Assembly: GCF_030272615.1 (NCBI RefSeq)
Contig: NC_081408.1
Coordinates: forward strand, 400,423,889 to 400,487,888
Reading direction: 5' to 3'
Length of the DNA: 64,000 bases
DNA from: Cryptomeria japonica
Lineage: Eukaryota; Streptophyta; Pinopsida; Cupressales; Cupressaceae
Shown here: positions 10,990-23,504 of the stretch, piece by piece
Numbering within the stretch: position 1 is the stretch's first letter
Layout of the letters: every line of letters starts with the position of its first letter
The notes under the pieces: generated by a model
Told to the model about the DNA's origin: nothing
What the model saw: only the letters and a program-made list of their open reading frames with translations
The model's database searches: none
Made by a program: the position numbers and the translations under genes

Positions 10990-12130
10990 GTTACCCCGAT
11001 AAGACCGACTGACATAAATAATGAGAAAAATTATCGGCATTACCTAGACCGATCACTCCGAAGGAGAACCAAAAGGAAGTTTAAAAGGAGGTGCTCGTCA
11101 ACATAACATTCACTATCAGAGGCATGAGAAAAATGTTGTGCCGATAGTCGATGAGGTGATCGGTATAACCTACACCGATGAAAGACAATGTGAAGTAGAT
11201 ATTTGAAATCATTGGGTTGTCGAAAAATGATATTTCATGCTACCCCCGATACCCAATGGGCTAGATGGCAAGGCGGTGTCATCAGCATGACTTTATCTAA
11301 TGAAGCAATACCAAAAGGTGGGAATACTAAGCCATCGGGATAACTCAAACCATCGGTGAAAGGAGTTTTGGGTTACGTCGATACCCGATAAGAAAGACAT
11401 AGCCGAGCATAGAGGAGGAGGTTATTGGTATTACTTACATCAACTAAGGAGAATGTGGAACGAATATTTTAAAACCATCGGGATATCGCACAGCATACGA
11501 AAAAGCTACCCGATACTCGATAGGGTATATATCATGATGGATGGAAATGAGGTTTCATCGAAATAGCCTACACCGAAGTAAGTGACTAAAAGATCAACAA
11601 GGTGAAGTCATCAGGATGACATCGGCCCTTCAGGGGAAGACATTTTCCGCTATGTTGATACCCGATGAGGAATCTGAAGTGGTTATCGGGAAGGAGACCT
11701 CATCGGGGGAGCATAAGCTGATGGATCTGTAAACAAATGCGTTGGAACCCAATGTCATCAGATCATCGGAGAAACATAGGAAGGGTTGTCCCAACACCCG
11801 ATAAGGTTTGCAACACGATGACCAAGAGAGAGGTTTCATCGGGAAATCATATGCCGATAGACCAGAGAAGTAAAAGGGAAGAACATGCATGAAGTAAATG
11901 TCATCAGGTGATCGAGGAAACATAAAATAAGTTGTCCCGATACCTGATAAGGTGACCCAATGTAACGAATGAGATATGGACTACCAAGGGGGATTCATCA
12001 GAATAACTTTTCACTATCAGAGGAACATATTTGGAGCTATGCCTGGACTCGATGGGTAGAATGCCACGGAGGAATAAAAGGAGGGTGTATCGGAATGACA
12101 TATGCCGATGTGATATAAAGGTGAAAGAAG
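10990..12130 (+). repeat. CCGAT/ATCGG motif array in R6 LTR
   Basis: By eye at least 20 CCGAT or ATCGG cores occur in about 1.1 kb, often as tacccgat, catcggga or acaccgatg, spaced 20-80 bases. The surrounding DNA is otherwise unremarkable. The array ends about 340 bases before the ATG of the LTR ORF. The same array occurs on the - strand in R4's 3' LTR (34270-34870 and 52549-52890). Confidence 0.75.
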
Positions 12131-12472
12131 AATATAGCCAAGAGACGAAATGATCAGTGAGACTTATGCTGACCAAAAGGATGGGTGGCGCCAATTGGTT
12201 GAATTATTGGAAAAGTTATGTAGATTAGCCATTGTAGAATCTAATCACAAATGGATCGACCTGCCATTATTAAATGCAGAGAATGGGTAGATTGGTGTTT
12301 GCACGAGGCAAATCATAGCAGGATTTCAGTTCAGTAAATGCTTTTCATCCATCAAATTCATTTATGAAGAGTCGGTACAAGGATTTTGCATAACATTTTG
12401 AAGCTAAAAGAGAGATTGAAGCAAAATTAAACTATAAAGAATCAAATTGCAAAAAGCTTGAAAGATTCAAAT

Positions 12473-13349
12473 ATGGAGGGTGCTAGTTCCAAGGGCAAGA
12501 GGAAGGTCATAGAAGTCTCTAAAAGCGCTTCTAAGAAGTCTAAAGGGGGAGAAGGTGCACCAAAATTAAAGTTGAACCAGGATATGATTGGTCAAATGAG
12601 CTCACCAGGAGCCAAATCTCGGAGATCATAGGTCAACCTACCCATTCGTGACCAGTTAGAGGACGATTTCAAACAAAATTGGTGATGTCTGGACCAGGTT
12701 CAGAGGTTGCAAATTATTCTTGTATCATTATACAAGGAGAAATAAGTTGGCCCCAATTTCAAACCCATGGACGATTGGATTGGGTAAGCTTGTAGTCCCT
12801 AACATCTTTGTGAATGTCTAATTGATGAAAACATTGTCTAGGGATTACAATGCTGTAAAAATATGTATTCAGTTACCAAATAGAGACGCTTTCATTCATA
12901 TCTCAATAGCCACCATCCAGGAGATTTTTGGTCTAGGTTTTGAATCTAATGTTCCTTTGTCTTTTGAGAAACTATAGGAAGAGTATACAAAGATGGACAC
13001 CGTGTACAATGGATAGAATTTGGCCACTCATAAGGCCGAAGAAGGAAAATTGTCAGAAGAGGACGGGCCCCCATTTGATATCAATATCTTTAGGTAGTAT
13101 ATGCAGTATACCTATATGGTAGGTGGTCAAGTGGGAGGAGTTGAATTCCTAGATATAGCTTGGATAGGACCTCTGGTCCTTGCTGCCGACGCATGAGCCG
13201 AGACAATTCGACTAAGCTACTTATGTTATTGAGAAAATACATGAGGGTTTTTTAAGCCTTCAAAATAACCCTGATAAATCTTTTAAGTTTTACTCTTTGT
13301 TGATGCATGTTTTCTTGTTTTATGGATGACTCAGGGGAATGTGCCCTGT
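12473..13349 (+). pseudogene. LTR ORF copy in R6, N-terminal part, broken
   Basis: ATG at 12473 opens MEGASSKGKRKVIEVSK, parallel to the MEAS.SQGKRKDIEIS start of the R4 copies. Later words (KLNQDM.., GAKSRRS, DQLEDDFK, FYSLLMHVFLF) follow the same order as the R4 protein but with many stops and frame changes. The sequence is cut in mid-gene at 13349 by the insertion of R4. No known domain is recognised. It is more decayed than either R4 copy, consistent with R6 being older. Confidence 0.65.
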
Positions 13350-15486
13350 TGGTGCCCAAAACCATAGATTGGGAAACCAAAGACTTGCCTAATCTTCAGT
13401 TGATCCAATCAGCCTTGGCCAACGAACAGGGATGGTCGAAGACCAAATCCCTCTGCACTTTAGGCTCCATTGAACCTAGGTGGGTGTACCTTACACTCTC
13501 AAGCACAAAAGAGGTTTGTTTTGAGTGAATTTAAACTATGGGAATTAGCAATTGCAGGGATGGCAAAAGGTTTTCCTGCAACTATGCTAACAGAAGTGCT
13601 TTTTATTGAATGCCTTTAAAACTGATAAAATAAGTGCGAATATAGTTGTATTATGTAAAACATTACTGTTAGGACTTTAAGCCATTATGAAAAAGAGTAG
13701 TATTTATAGAAATTAGAAGATTTGTTTCTTTGATAAGGACCTAATGCATAAAAACTTATTCAGCAAAGATTAATAACAGACCAGTGCCTTTATCTGACAA
13801 TTAATGAATAACTTTGTGGACAAGAATCACTATCAACTCAAGAGACAATTATAAGACCATCATTGTGAAAGTTTCATTATGTGTTGCATGAACAATAAAA
13901 ACCCAATTTTATATTCAATACAACATCATGTGATGGAACATCATAACAAATCTAAAAGATTTATCAAGAGGACATATGATTCCATCAAACATAAAATTAC
14001 ACATAACGATTTGAAGATAAAAGAATGAAATCTTGTATATTAACTTCTGGAATAAGAATGTACACAAAAAATGTACTTACAAATACTCCAATACATTCAG
14101 TTTGCACAAAATAAACTCCTAATTCCTATTAGACTTTTCCAACACATAACACTTGTAGCCCAACCAGTGGCAAAATTATCTCTCTCCCTTATGATACAAA
14201 AATGACTCACTACATATATGTGAGCCAAAGGATTTCAAATGAAAGGACACACCCTTTCATCTTGTTAAACTAAACATAAATAAAACCTAACACCTAACTG
14301 CTTAACTACTAGACACAAAAATATAATAAACATTAGTTCTGGCCATCCAATATTGTAACACACTTTTGTATGTGCTTCAAATACTTGTTGTCCTTGTGAG
14401 TGCTGGTGTTGAATACAGTATCCCTGACAGCGATCTACATGGTAACCAAACTCTCCATCTATTCACCTGTCTCCTTCATATCCAAAACATCTGCATAGAC
14501 AACATTAAGGGATGTGTTAAGTATATTCTAGCATTCTGCAATCCAAATCCCTTTGTCCTTTAACTGCTTAGCATCATCCACAGTATATGGTACATCATAC
14601 CTAACAATATCTTTAGAATCAGTAAATTCCTGCTTAATGTCTACACCAAATCCCCTATCTACATTTATGATCTTTTGTCTTTTATTTGGAGAGTATTGGG
14701 CCCAAAGAAACATTTCCTCTTCATTTGGATCATATCATTAACACCCTGTATGTCTAACTTTATATCATTTCTATCAGAATACAACAAGTTGTCAAAAATG
14801 AAAGAAGCACTTAAGTCCCATCATGGGAACAAAATGATGTCTGCCTCACTGACAAGTTGTCTTCCTCTATGTGGTGTCATTGTGGCCACTTCTACATCGA
14901 TGTCTTCTTTCAATTTTGTAAGCATCTCTGCTTCATTTTTTGGGGTAACATTTGGGTTGCTTTCCCTCAACTTTTTCAATTTGTAATGGTACAAGAATGA
15001 CTTAAACTCTTTGGACTATACAAAAACTTCATCTGCAATGAAAGTTGCATGCTCTTCCATTCTCACATCTATGTTGGCATTTATTCTCACCATGTCTTGC
15101 TCCTTGCTCTATGTCGCTTCTTCTAATTCAGGTGCACGGAGGGTTGATACAGCTATATTCTCATCAGACCAACTCTAAGAATCTCCTTCTTCTTTTAGTT
15201 CCTGAAGCCTCTACTTCCGCTCTTCCAATTTTTGGTTCAATTCCTCTAAGATTCCATCAGCCTCATCTTGTTCCCTATTTGTAAATAAATCTTCAGCCTC
15301 CATGGTTATATGCAAATATTCTCCCAAGTTCTGGCTCTTCCTGCAGTGGTGGATATACCCCTCTGGAGCATAATTTTTCCGAGTCTAGTGTCTATACAAA
15401 TTGTAATCCTCTACCAGCTTCTTTTCAATAATCTCATAAGCCTTGGTAGATACAGTGGTGAAGTCTCCAAAATGCAAAGTGCCAGG
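13350..15486 (-). repeat. R4 3' LTR, piece 1 (inner-edge-type end)
   Basis: It starts tggtgcccaaaaccatagat in + orientation and ends at ccagg (15482-15486), the R2 target duplication. It aligns throughout with 60453 to about 62610. It holds about 980 bases of non-coding LTR end (13350-14332) and the C-terminal part of the LTR ORF (14333-15486). Confidence 0.8.
14333..15486 (-). pseudogene. LTR ORF, C-terminal part (R4 3' LTR)
   Basis: This is the second half of the about 820-codon LTR ORF, separated from its first half (32721-34025) by the R2 insertion. Visible words are HITMEAEDLFTN, ILEELNQKLEERK (coiled coil), NVTPKNEAEMLTKLKEDIDV, WDLSASFIFDNLLYSD and, at the end, KHIQKCVTILDGQN before a TAA at 14333-14335. 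Several stops are present. The segment around FIFDNLLYSDRNDIKLDIQG is best conserved with the 5' LTR copy. Function unknown. Confidence 0.65.
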
Positions 15487-16620
15487 TATGTTGACTTGAA
15501 TTTCATCATCAGAATACTACCTGCAACATCTTACTTTCACAAAATACAAAGGAAATGCTACATGAAATACATATAAAATTAAAATACTATTATTACCTTC
15601 ATGATTAATGTCTCATTGTGTCCTAACTCCACTATTCCTGGTTGCAGATGGTGTGCTCTCAGGCAAGCACTGATAGCTTCCAAGATGGCATATGAAGAAT
15701 GGACCGATAACTGGTACTTAACTGATACTATGATATGCAATGCTAAATGACTATGCTAAATGATTATGCTAAATGATTATGCGATTTTCTTCAAGATTAA
15801 AACTCACAGATGCATAAGTTTTCATAAATGATTAGCTTTGAAAACCCACTTCAAGACTAACTCTCTCTCAACTCAAACTCCTGATCTTATAGACTTTGAG
15901 AGGATAAGATGATGTGGCCTGGATCAACGGTCATGATCAAATTTGCAGATTTGGATGGTTGTGACCAAAGGTGAAGGTTGAGAGAAAGGGGGAAGGAGAA
16001 GACAAGTGTCACTCATCTCACCTTGACTGGGTTGCTGATTGAGGGAATCTAGGGATGGTTGGAGAAGATTTAGGAATGAGAGGACAAGTGGACTCAAGTC
16101 CTTCCTAAGATGTATGGATGTTGGAGAGAATATAGAAGAAGGTTATGAAATATGTGTACCTACACAATATTTCATTAAATTTGGAGGTTGAAGATAAGTG
16201 GCTAATAAATGATTTATTTATTTTATTTTTGTTGAATTAATTTAGCCACATGATGGATGAGTTGGCAAAGGAAAGGTGAAGTGGAGATGGAAGGTGAGTT
16301 GGATAAGGGATTTAAATAATTTAGGAAATCATTTAATATTTGAGACTATGGGATAGAAGAATAATCATTAGATATTAGATATTTGAATGATTGGAGGAGA
16401 TAATTACATATTAGATATTCAATTAACTGATTAGAAGAATAATTAAATATTGGATATTTAATTAATTAGAGGAATAGGATAGATGAATTAATTAATAGAA
16501 AGACATGAAATGAATTAAATAAATTAATCTTTTCAAATTAACTATTTAATAGAAGAAGAATTATTAAATAAATATAAAATATTTATTTCATTGCTCATAG
16601 CCAATTTTTATGTGTATACA
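15487..16620 (-). repeat. 3' LTR of R2
   Basis: It begins TGTATACACATAAAAATTGG (- strand, from 16620) and ends CAAGTCAACATA. The 5' LTR ends CAAGTCGACACA, so the terminal CACA has mutated here. U3 contains AT-rich palindromic words (taaatattggatatttaatt type). A TATA-like CTATAAG at 15887-15893 is conserved in the other LTR. A stretch of about 30 bases present in the 5' LTR (near 31615-31645) is missing here. Confidence 0.9.
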
Positions 16621-16635
16621 TTTTTCCCCTCTTTG
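16621..16635 (-). promoter_or_regulatory. Polypurine tract of R2
   Basis: The - strand reads caaagaggggaaaaa immediately before the 3' LTR start. It matches the R1 and R3 tracts. Confidence 0.85.
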
Positions 16636-17080
16636 AAATGATGTCAAGACAACATTGTTTCAAAGATTAAGTCCAGTCTCGATAATGTGCCTGATAGAGA
16701 TAAAAATCCTGATTGTGTGCCCCCTTGGGAGATTGATCGTGAATTTACTGAATAATTTTGATAAGCGATTGAGCTCACGATAATTGAAAAGGTCCATCAA
16801 TTAAATTTATTCATAAAAAATAAATATAATTGCCCCATTGAAAAACATTAATTACCCTTCCAAATAGGAATTATAAAATTAACCAAAGTTAATTTTATTT
16901 TCATTTGCATCCTTGTCAGCTTTGTGAAGAAATTGTCTTGGTGAGGTGGCAAAATGGTGATCACGTTGGAGAACCATCAATTTGAGCGTGTTCGACGATA
17001 TCAACAACCTCCTAAGTATGGGTATCTGGTATGTATCTTATCTCGATTTTCTCGCAACTTGTCGTTTGATTTTTCATATA
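16636..17080. other. R2 region between PPT and motif array, no gene
   Basis: Non-coding AT-rich DNA; gattgatcgtgaattt and gattgagctcacgat words resemble the gattga-rich DNA at the same place in R3 (36120-36660). No reading frame of interest. Confidence 0.45.
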
Positions 17081-17083
17081 TGT

Positions 17084-17405
17084 TTAGCGTGTTTTTGGCT
17101 ATTTTTGAATATTTCAATTTTTGGAATTATGTTTAGCGTTTTTTTTTTTTGTTTTAGTGCTTTTGCATTTAAAGTTAGCACATATGATAAGTTTAGTGCA
17201 TATGCTCATTTGGTTAGCACATGTGTGATGTATGTTAGCGCTTTTTCTTGGTCAGCGCTTTTGATGCTTAAAACAACGCTTTTGATCGTTTCACGCATAT
17301 GCTCGAAAGTTTAGCACTTTTGTTAAAAAGGTTCATGTATATGTATGATTTAGCACCTGCGTTCAATAGAATAGCGCTTTTGTTAAAAAGATTAGCGCTT
17401 TTGCT
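17084..17405 (+). repeat. TTAGCGCTTTTG motif array upstream of antisense PMD (R2)
   Basis: About 14 copies of TTAGYRCNTNTG in 320 bases on the + strand, for example ttagcacatatga (17176), ttagtgcatatgc (17192), ttagcgctttttc (17235), tcagcgcttttga (17252), ttagcacttttg (17311) and ttagcgcttttgc (17392). Cores such as AGCGCT are palindromic. The array lies 420 bases before the PMD ATG, in the PMD sense orientation. The reverse complement array is in the gag-pol leader (31148-31477). Confidence 0.8.
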
Positions 17406-17826
17406 TCTGATAAATGTGTTTGATGTATTGCATAGTAAAAAATTCACTTTGATGATTATATTTAGGAATTTTGGTGCACAATTTTGATGAATAGGTACTT
17501 GATTGTTTGATTTGATAATCTTGATTCATAGGATAAATGATTGATCGATTTGATTTGATTGGATAGAGTAGCTGTAAGAAACCGATTTAGTTTCTGATGA
17601 AGAGCATATCAGAGTTTTGATTGAACTCAATGATTGATAGAAAACCATGATTGATAGGTTTAAATTGATTTGATAGCCTGATTTGCTTCATGTGAAAAGT
17701 TTTATCAATTGTTGTTGTTAGAGATTAGCAATCTCTTTGATTTTATAGATAGATGATTGATGATCAGATTATCTTGGTAAATAGGAGAAACTTGATGTTC
17801 TCCCATGTCGGGAGAAATTTCCAGTG

Positions 17827-19850
17827 ATGCGGCACTTAGTGCCAGAGCTTATACAGGTAGAGGTGAGACATATAGATACCTGCGGATTACACCACTTGTT
17901 GTACATGCCTGATATTACCCATAATAGGGTATTGTTGATAGTGTTAGCCAAGAGATTGCATAGCGAGCATAACATTTTCCACCTGCCCATGAGTGAGATT
18001 AGTGTGACGCTTGAGGATGTTTACAGGATTCTCCACATCCCAGTGACCGGTGAGTTAGTTCAGTATGATTTTTCAGGATCGTGGAGGGACAGAGGTGTGT
18101 AGAGCCGTGTTTGGTGATGAGAGCATTGCGAGAGGAGAGATCCGATGGGAGGATATGATTATGTATTATGAGACTCTCCCTATGATTCTTGCAAGTTTGA
18201 TTGGGGGATTCATTTATCCAGATAGGAGATCTCGAGGTTTTGTTGCTGGTTGGGGGGAGATTCTTCAGAGAATGATGCAATGTCAGACTCAATATGCATG
18301 GGGTGTTTGTATGCTTGCTCATTTGTATCATGATCTTCATCAGGTTGTTTTTTATGATGGTGCTAGTATGTTGATAGGATGCACACTTTTGCAGATCTGG
18401 TGCTGGGAGCACATTGCTATTACTCGGTCTATTCATCACAGAGTTCGTAGTGAGAGACAACCATATGTTTATCTATATGCAGGTAACCTTACTCAGCATA
18501 AGTTGGGTAAGATGGAGTATTGGCATTGGGTTCTTGATTCACTGGACAGTGTTATTTGCAGACCTTATATCGATTATGAGCCATGGATGGATGATGCACA
18601 AACATTACCATTTATTATGCAGAGTAGATATCTCATTGGTCGGACTCCATTCATTGTTGAGAGATAGTTGATTAGTCGCATTTTGAGACAGTTTGGTATC
18701 ATTCAGCCTATGCCTACTAGTGTCACAATATATGCATGATGGTATAGAGATAGACGAGATTGGGGACCTTCTTTATCATTTGAGTTAGCACGTGCAGAGT
18801 TTTTGGCTACTCCAAGGGTAGCTTATGATATGAGATTGCACATTTTTTATCCCGAGGTTAGTGCAGATTATGCTCTTTACATATTGGCACACCTGTTTCC
18901 TCGTATTACCAATCCAGTAGATCCTCCTCCTAGCTCAAGAGATGAGGATGATGATTCAGATGATCCAATTATTAGGAGATGGAGATAGAGATGAGAGATT
19001 AGAGCTGCTCAGGAGGCTGAAGGGGATGGAGATGAGGGAGGAGATAGAGGTGGTGGTGGTAGGAGACCTGGATGGAGAGGAGGGTGATTGAGAGTCTGTG
19101 GAGGACCATTTAGACCAGTTGGCAGGATTGGGAGACCACTTCCTATGGTTGGGAGAGTGGTTGGACAGATTGGGAGGGATATTGATAGGGCAGGGATGAG
19201 ATCACTGAGAGGGTTTCCATTGACAGGAGGAGGCAGGATGACTAGATTGGATGGGGGTTGCGGGAGGCATTGAATTTGGGTAGATTCAACCAGACCCTAG
19301 GGTTATTGCAATGCATGGTGGAGAGGATGGGGATCCAAAGGATCATGTTCCACTCATTAAACAATGGGTTCTAAGAGCTACTCGAACTGAGATTCCAGCA
19401 GGTGAATAGGGAGGTGGAGATGAGGGTACTGGGGTTCATGTGCCAGAGAAGGATGTGCCAGAGCAGGAGACCATTGATAGTCTCAAGGAATAGATACAGA
19501 CACTCATGACAGATAGAGACACAACTATTAGGAGACAATAGAATACTCAGGGTCTTCTTGATCACATTCAGCAAGTTGGATCAGGCATTGTCTCAGCTGA
19601 TACTGTTAGAGCACTAGTTCGGGCCAGGAAGGAGACTTTCCATTGGCAATGACTATATGAGGATTTAGTCGCAGAGAGCCAGAGAGCAGGCAGTTATCAT
19701 ACCACTATGAGGATGGATACTAGCAGTAGTGGAGTCATGAGACCTCCTCAGAGGAGTGGTGATCATGGGAGACAGGCATCTGGAGGGTCTTCTCACCCAC
19801 AGCCACAAAGATGGACAGAGTCAGGTGGTAATGGTACAGGACAACCTTGA
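17827..19850 (+). pseudogene. Antisense PMD-family ORF of R2
   Basis: A + strand frame opposite to R2 gag-pol, from ATG 17827 to a stop at 19848-19850, about 675 codons including breaks. The N-terminal block has MRHLVPELIQVEVRHIDTCG, FHLPMSEISVTLEDVYRILH and IPVTGELVQYD. After a frame change near 18090 come VFGDESIARGE, LASLIGGFIYPDRRSRGF, MLAHLYHDLHQVVF, LLQIWCWEHIAITRS (the PMD W.WEH/R motif) and SRYLIGRTPFIVER, then FELARAEFLATPR. The tail is acidic, Gly/Arg-rich and partly coiled-coil. PMD proteins include plant silencing factors MAIL1/MAIN, and PMD ORFs are known transposon cargo. It has a frameshift and several stops, so it is inactive here. It converges on pol. Confidence 0.8.
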
Positions 19851-21540
19851 CTTGACTTTGTATTGATGAGGCATTTGTACTTTTGATATGATATCATTGT
19901 ATACTTGGACTTTTATTGTTTTATGATGATCTATATGCAGACATAGACTCTATAATGATGATGATCTTTATTATGCATGTTACTCTATTTTATGATGATC
20001 TATATGCATTGATTATATGGATGCAGTGATTAGATGGATGATGTGATGATCTTTTTTTCTTCATTATGATGATGCTTTATATGATGATGCAATGGTGAAA
20101 TGTTTGTGATTTTTTATTTTGATGACCTTGGATGCAACTGAAAATGATTACTAACTTAAATGATATGAATGCAATGATCTATATGGGAATGCAAATGAAT
20201 TATTTATTGTTTTAATGCTTATACATATAATGATTATGAATCTAAGTGCAAAGATGCAACTAGATGATCTTTAATGAACTTTAATGATAATGCAAATAGT
20301 AATGATGATACACTACATGATTAATGAAATGCACTTAATTGAATGCAAACTAATGCAATGATTAAAATGCAACTAAATGAAATGGATGATGATTAAGTGA
20401 ATGCACCTAAAATGATAAAATGCAAATTGTTTTTGGTTTGTCCAAGTATACTCAATCTTTATTCATGATCGTTGATCTGTGAATGAAATGAAATGCTTTA
20501 TAATGCAATTGACATTGGATGCTTATAATGCAAATGAATAATGAGCTAATCTAAAATGATCTAACTAAAAATGATACTTCCATTCTTCATATGTTATCTT
20601 GTAATAGTGCTTGATTTCATCATTGAGCTTTAAAATGTTGTAAGAAAATACAAGCAACTTGACATAATGATTCAAGATGACCTAAGTATTTCTTACATGG
20701 ATTTTGATATAGCAAGTTAATACAAGCAACTTGATATAATGAATCGAGTTGACTTGAGTATTGCTTGCAGAACAGACAAGGATTATCTCCTTTCATGCAT
20801 GACTTGGAACGTCCTCCTTGATCTTTTGTTGATCATATCCTTAGACAAGTACATACTTTAGTAAGAGATAAACTACAAACAACAATCAAAGAAAAATAAT
20901 CATGCCGCATCATAGCTTCTCTAGTCATGGACATCCTTGAGTCGCATAGAGTACATGATTAGCAATAAAATCAAGATATAAACATTGAATCTCGCATGTC
21001 ATTCACATGTTCTCATGGTCATTAACTGATGTAATCATCTTGATGAATGATCATTGATAATCTTTTATTACTTGTTGGTTGATTCTTCATTTTCTGAGTT
21101 TCACGATTCAGTTGTTATAAGATGCCTTGATCTTCGCTTCTTTGTTGCTCGTCATCTATTTCAAAACCCTAGGTGTTTTTGGTTTTTCTAATTTTTCTGA
21201 ATGTTTTGGATTTTCAAAGATTCAAAAGATCACCTTAGCAAAAGGAAATAGGATTTTGCCCCCAACGGAAATAAAAATTTATTATGGATGTATGAATAAT
21301 GATCAAGATCTAAACCATGGTGGGATACAAATGCAGATTGATTGATTCTGATAAGATCTAAGACAGTGACTATGATAAGTATGTCAAAAATTGATAATTG
21401 TTGGTAAGTTGCATACTAAATGGTTCAGAGCAACAGACACAAAAGATGGAATGGATAAGCTAAGATAGATAGAAGTGATAGATGCAATAGGATGGAGTGG
21501 ATAGGTGTGCAAAGCAATCTCATAGATGGAGAAACTCACT
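19851..21540. other. R2 spacer between antisense PMD and pol ends
   Basis: No gene. From 19910 to 20600 it is low-complexity DNA rich in atgatgatct, tatgcat and aatgcaaatgaatg words. R3 has similar DNA at 39800-40210. From 20760 to 21110 short blocks (ttgatcatatccttagacaa) are shared with R3 near 40345. Confidence 0.5.
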
Positions 21541-21544
21541 TTTT

Positions 21545-21585
21545 AGATAGCGCTTGTTTACCAGGTTTTCACCATCTAAATTTAT
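21545..21585 (-). repeat. GAAAACC hairpin after pol (R2)
   Basis: The - strand reads ggtgaaaacctggtaaacaa then gcgcta, matching the R1 and R3 units. The stem is weaker here (CCTG with CAAG). Confidence 0.6.
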
Positions 21586-21698
21586 TGCATTTTTTTTCCT
21601 TTTCCTCTTTTTTTTAAATTCTTTTAGCTATTTTATGCTTTTGGGGGGGGATTTTCTGATTTTTCTGATTTTTACTGGTTTCTTCAGGACTTTTTATC

Positions 21699-22815
21699 TC
21701 AAGCATAGAATTTCTTGAGATGGATGGAATTGATAGGTTCATCAAACCAATCACCTTCAGGGGTAGATAACTTGTATGCTCCTGAGCCATATGCTGCTAC
21801 TATGACAAAAGATCCTAGCCAATTTGGTTCAAATTTACCCTTCTTTTCTCGGTCTTGTTGATTTCTTGGATTCTCCCTTAGAACTATATCTCCAATCTGA
21901 AAAATGTGTGGCTTGACTCTGTGATTATAACTTTGTGCCATTCTCTGTTGATACACTTTCAAATGATCTGTTGCATTTTGGCATCATTCATGGATCAATT
22001 CAAGTTCTTGGAGTCTAGAGACTCGTTGTTCTTCCTCTGGTTAAAGACCTTTCAAGGAAAATCATAGAGAAGGTATCTCTACTTCTACTAGTAATATGGC
22101 TTCTAATCCATAGACTAATAAATATAGAGTTTCCCTCGTTGGTGTGTGGATGCTGGTTCGGTATGCCCAAAGAGAAGGATTTAGCTAAATGTGCTAGTCT
22201 TTTCTAGCTTCATTGACTATTTTCTTCAAGATTTTCAAGATAGTTTTGTTTGATGCCTCAGCTTGACCATTTCCTTGTGGATAATACAGAGTAGAAAAAC
22301 TATGTTGGATATGAAATTGCCCACATAGTTCCTTCACAACTTGATTCTTAAATGGTCGTCCATTGTCAGTGATAATTGTCATAAGAACTCCATAGCGACA
22401 AATTATATAATTCAAGATGAATGATGATATTTGTTTTCCTGTCACTTTTGTCAGAGGTACTACTTCAATCCATTTAGTTAAATATTAATTAGTAGTCAAA
22501 ATGATGAGCATATGTCCATTAGAAGATGAAGGATTTATCTTTCCTACCAAATCAAGGCCCCATTGAGAAAATGGACATGATCCGACCATAGGATACAATT
22601 TTTGTGCTAGTGTGTGAATGAGATTCCCATGGATCTGACATTGTTTGCATGTTTTGGTATATGTGAATGAATCTCTCTCCATAGTAGGCCAATAGTAACC
22701 CATACGAAGAATTTTCTTAGCCAGTGATAAGCCACTTGAGTGTGTGCCACAAATACCTACGTGAACTTCGTTAAGAACTTTCACACATTCTTCTTGTTCA
22801 AGACATCTCAATAAA
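21699..22815 (-). pseudogene. pol: R2 integrase
   Basis: Three frame pieces make one integrase. The zinc-binding head at 22811-22485 has HVGICGTHSS and TCKQCQ (HHCC), followed by QWGLDLVGKI (first catalytic Asp). The core at 22445-22194 has ITDNGRPF (second Asp) and PQGNGQAEASNK (Glu). The C-terminal domain at 21962-21699 has NHRVKPHIFQIGDIVL, GKFEPNWLGSF, YGSGAYKLST and ends INSIHLKKFYA. All three DDE residues are present, but stops separate the pieces, including in the stretch 22190-21965. It would insert element cDNA into host DNA. There is no chromodomain, as expected of Tat-type elements. Confidence 0.8.
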
Positions 22816-22829
22816 GTACCATCTAGGCC

Positions 22830-23504
22830 TCACCTATATAAGGTATCAACAATAATAGTATAGCGGGATGACTGACGGATAAAATTTCTTCTTTGATTGC
22901 GGGATAGGTCGAGAGGAAGGATATTCTCTTTTAAGTACTGATAGGTTTGGTCGTATAAGGATTGACTGACTCCTGATATATGACAAATCATGTAGGTATG
23001 TTGGGATTGAATGGTAGGGGTTAAGATATCTTCCACGAGGAACTCGTAACGCTGTTGATTCTCCCGATTTTGCAAGAGAGATGCTATTGTAGCCATTGCA
23101 TCTACTGCTTTATTCTCATTTCTTGGGATTTGAGTAAATGATATTTTTGCAAAGTGTTCTTTAAACTCTTCTACCAACTGTTTGTAGAGCATGAGCTTGT
23201 CATCCTTAGTTTTATAATCATCATTTATTTGGTTGATGATAAGCTGCAAATCACCATAAACATGTAATTCCTTGATGTTCCATTCAATAGCCATTTTGAG
23301 CTCAATAGTCAATGCTTCATATTTTGCAGTATTTTTTGTGCATGGAAACCGCATTCTATATGATTTTGGAATTGTATGTCCTTGAGGTGTGATGAATAAA
23401 ATTCTTGCGCTTGATCCATATTGTGTATAACAACCATCAAAGTACAATTCCCAAAAAAATTTACTTACTGTCAGAATGTCTACATCAGGAAATTCAATGT
23501 GCAA
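22830..23504 (-). pseudogene. pol: R2 second (archaeal-type) RNase H
   Basis: 225 open codons with the RVT_3-type RNase H signature: LYFDGCYTQYGSSARI (first Asp), KYEALTIELK (Glu), HVYGDLQLIINQI (Asp) and NKAVDAMATIASLL (last Asp). All four acidic residues are present. It follows the degenerate gypsy RNase H and precedes integrase. Dual RNase H is an established feature of the plant Tat lineage, and R3 has the same order. The open stretch continues after the domain into the linker towards integrase (RRNFIRQSSRYTIIVDTLYR). Confidence 0.8.

Larger units (their letters stand above)
10610..13349 (+). mobile_element. R6: first 2.7 kb of a giant LTR, + strand
   Basis: It starts TGTTAGCACATATTTTTGC at 10610, matching the outer end of R4's 3' LTR (53232 on the - strand). 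It contains the CCGAT/ATCGG motif array (10990-12130) and the first part of the LTR ORF (12473-13349). It is interrupted at 13350 by R4. The left flank gaatt would be the target duplication; the right partner is outside the window. Whether this is a 5', 3' or solo LTR cannot be told. Confidence 0.7.

Noticed and set aside
11630..12194. Minus-strand open frames across the R6 array
   Set aside because: They arise from the repeated motif in the array, have no family match, and oppose the LTR ORF direction.
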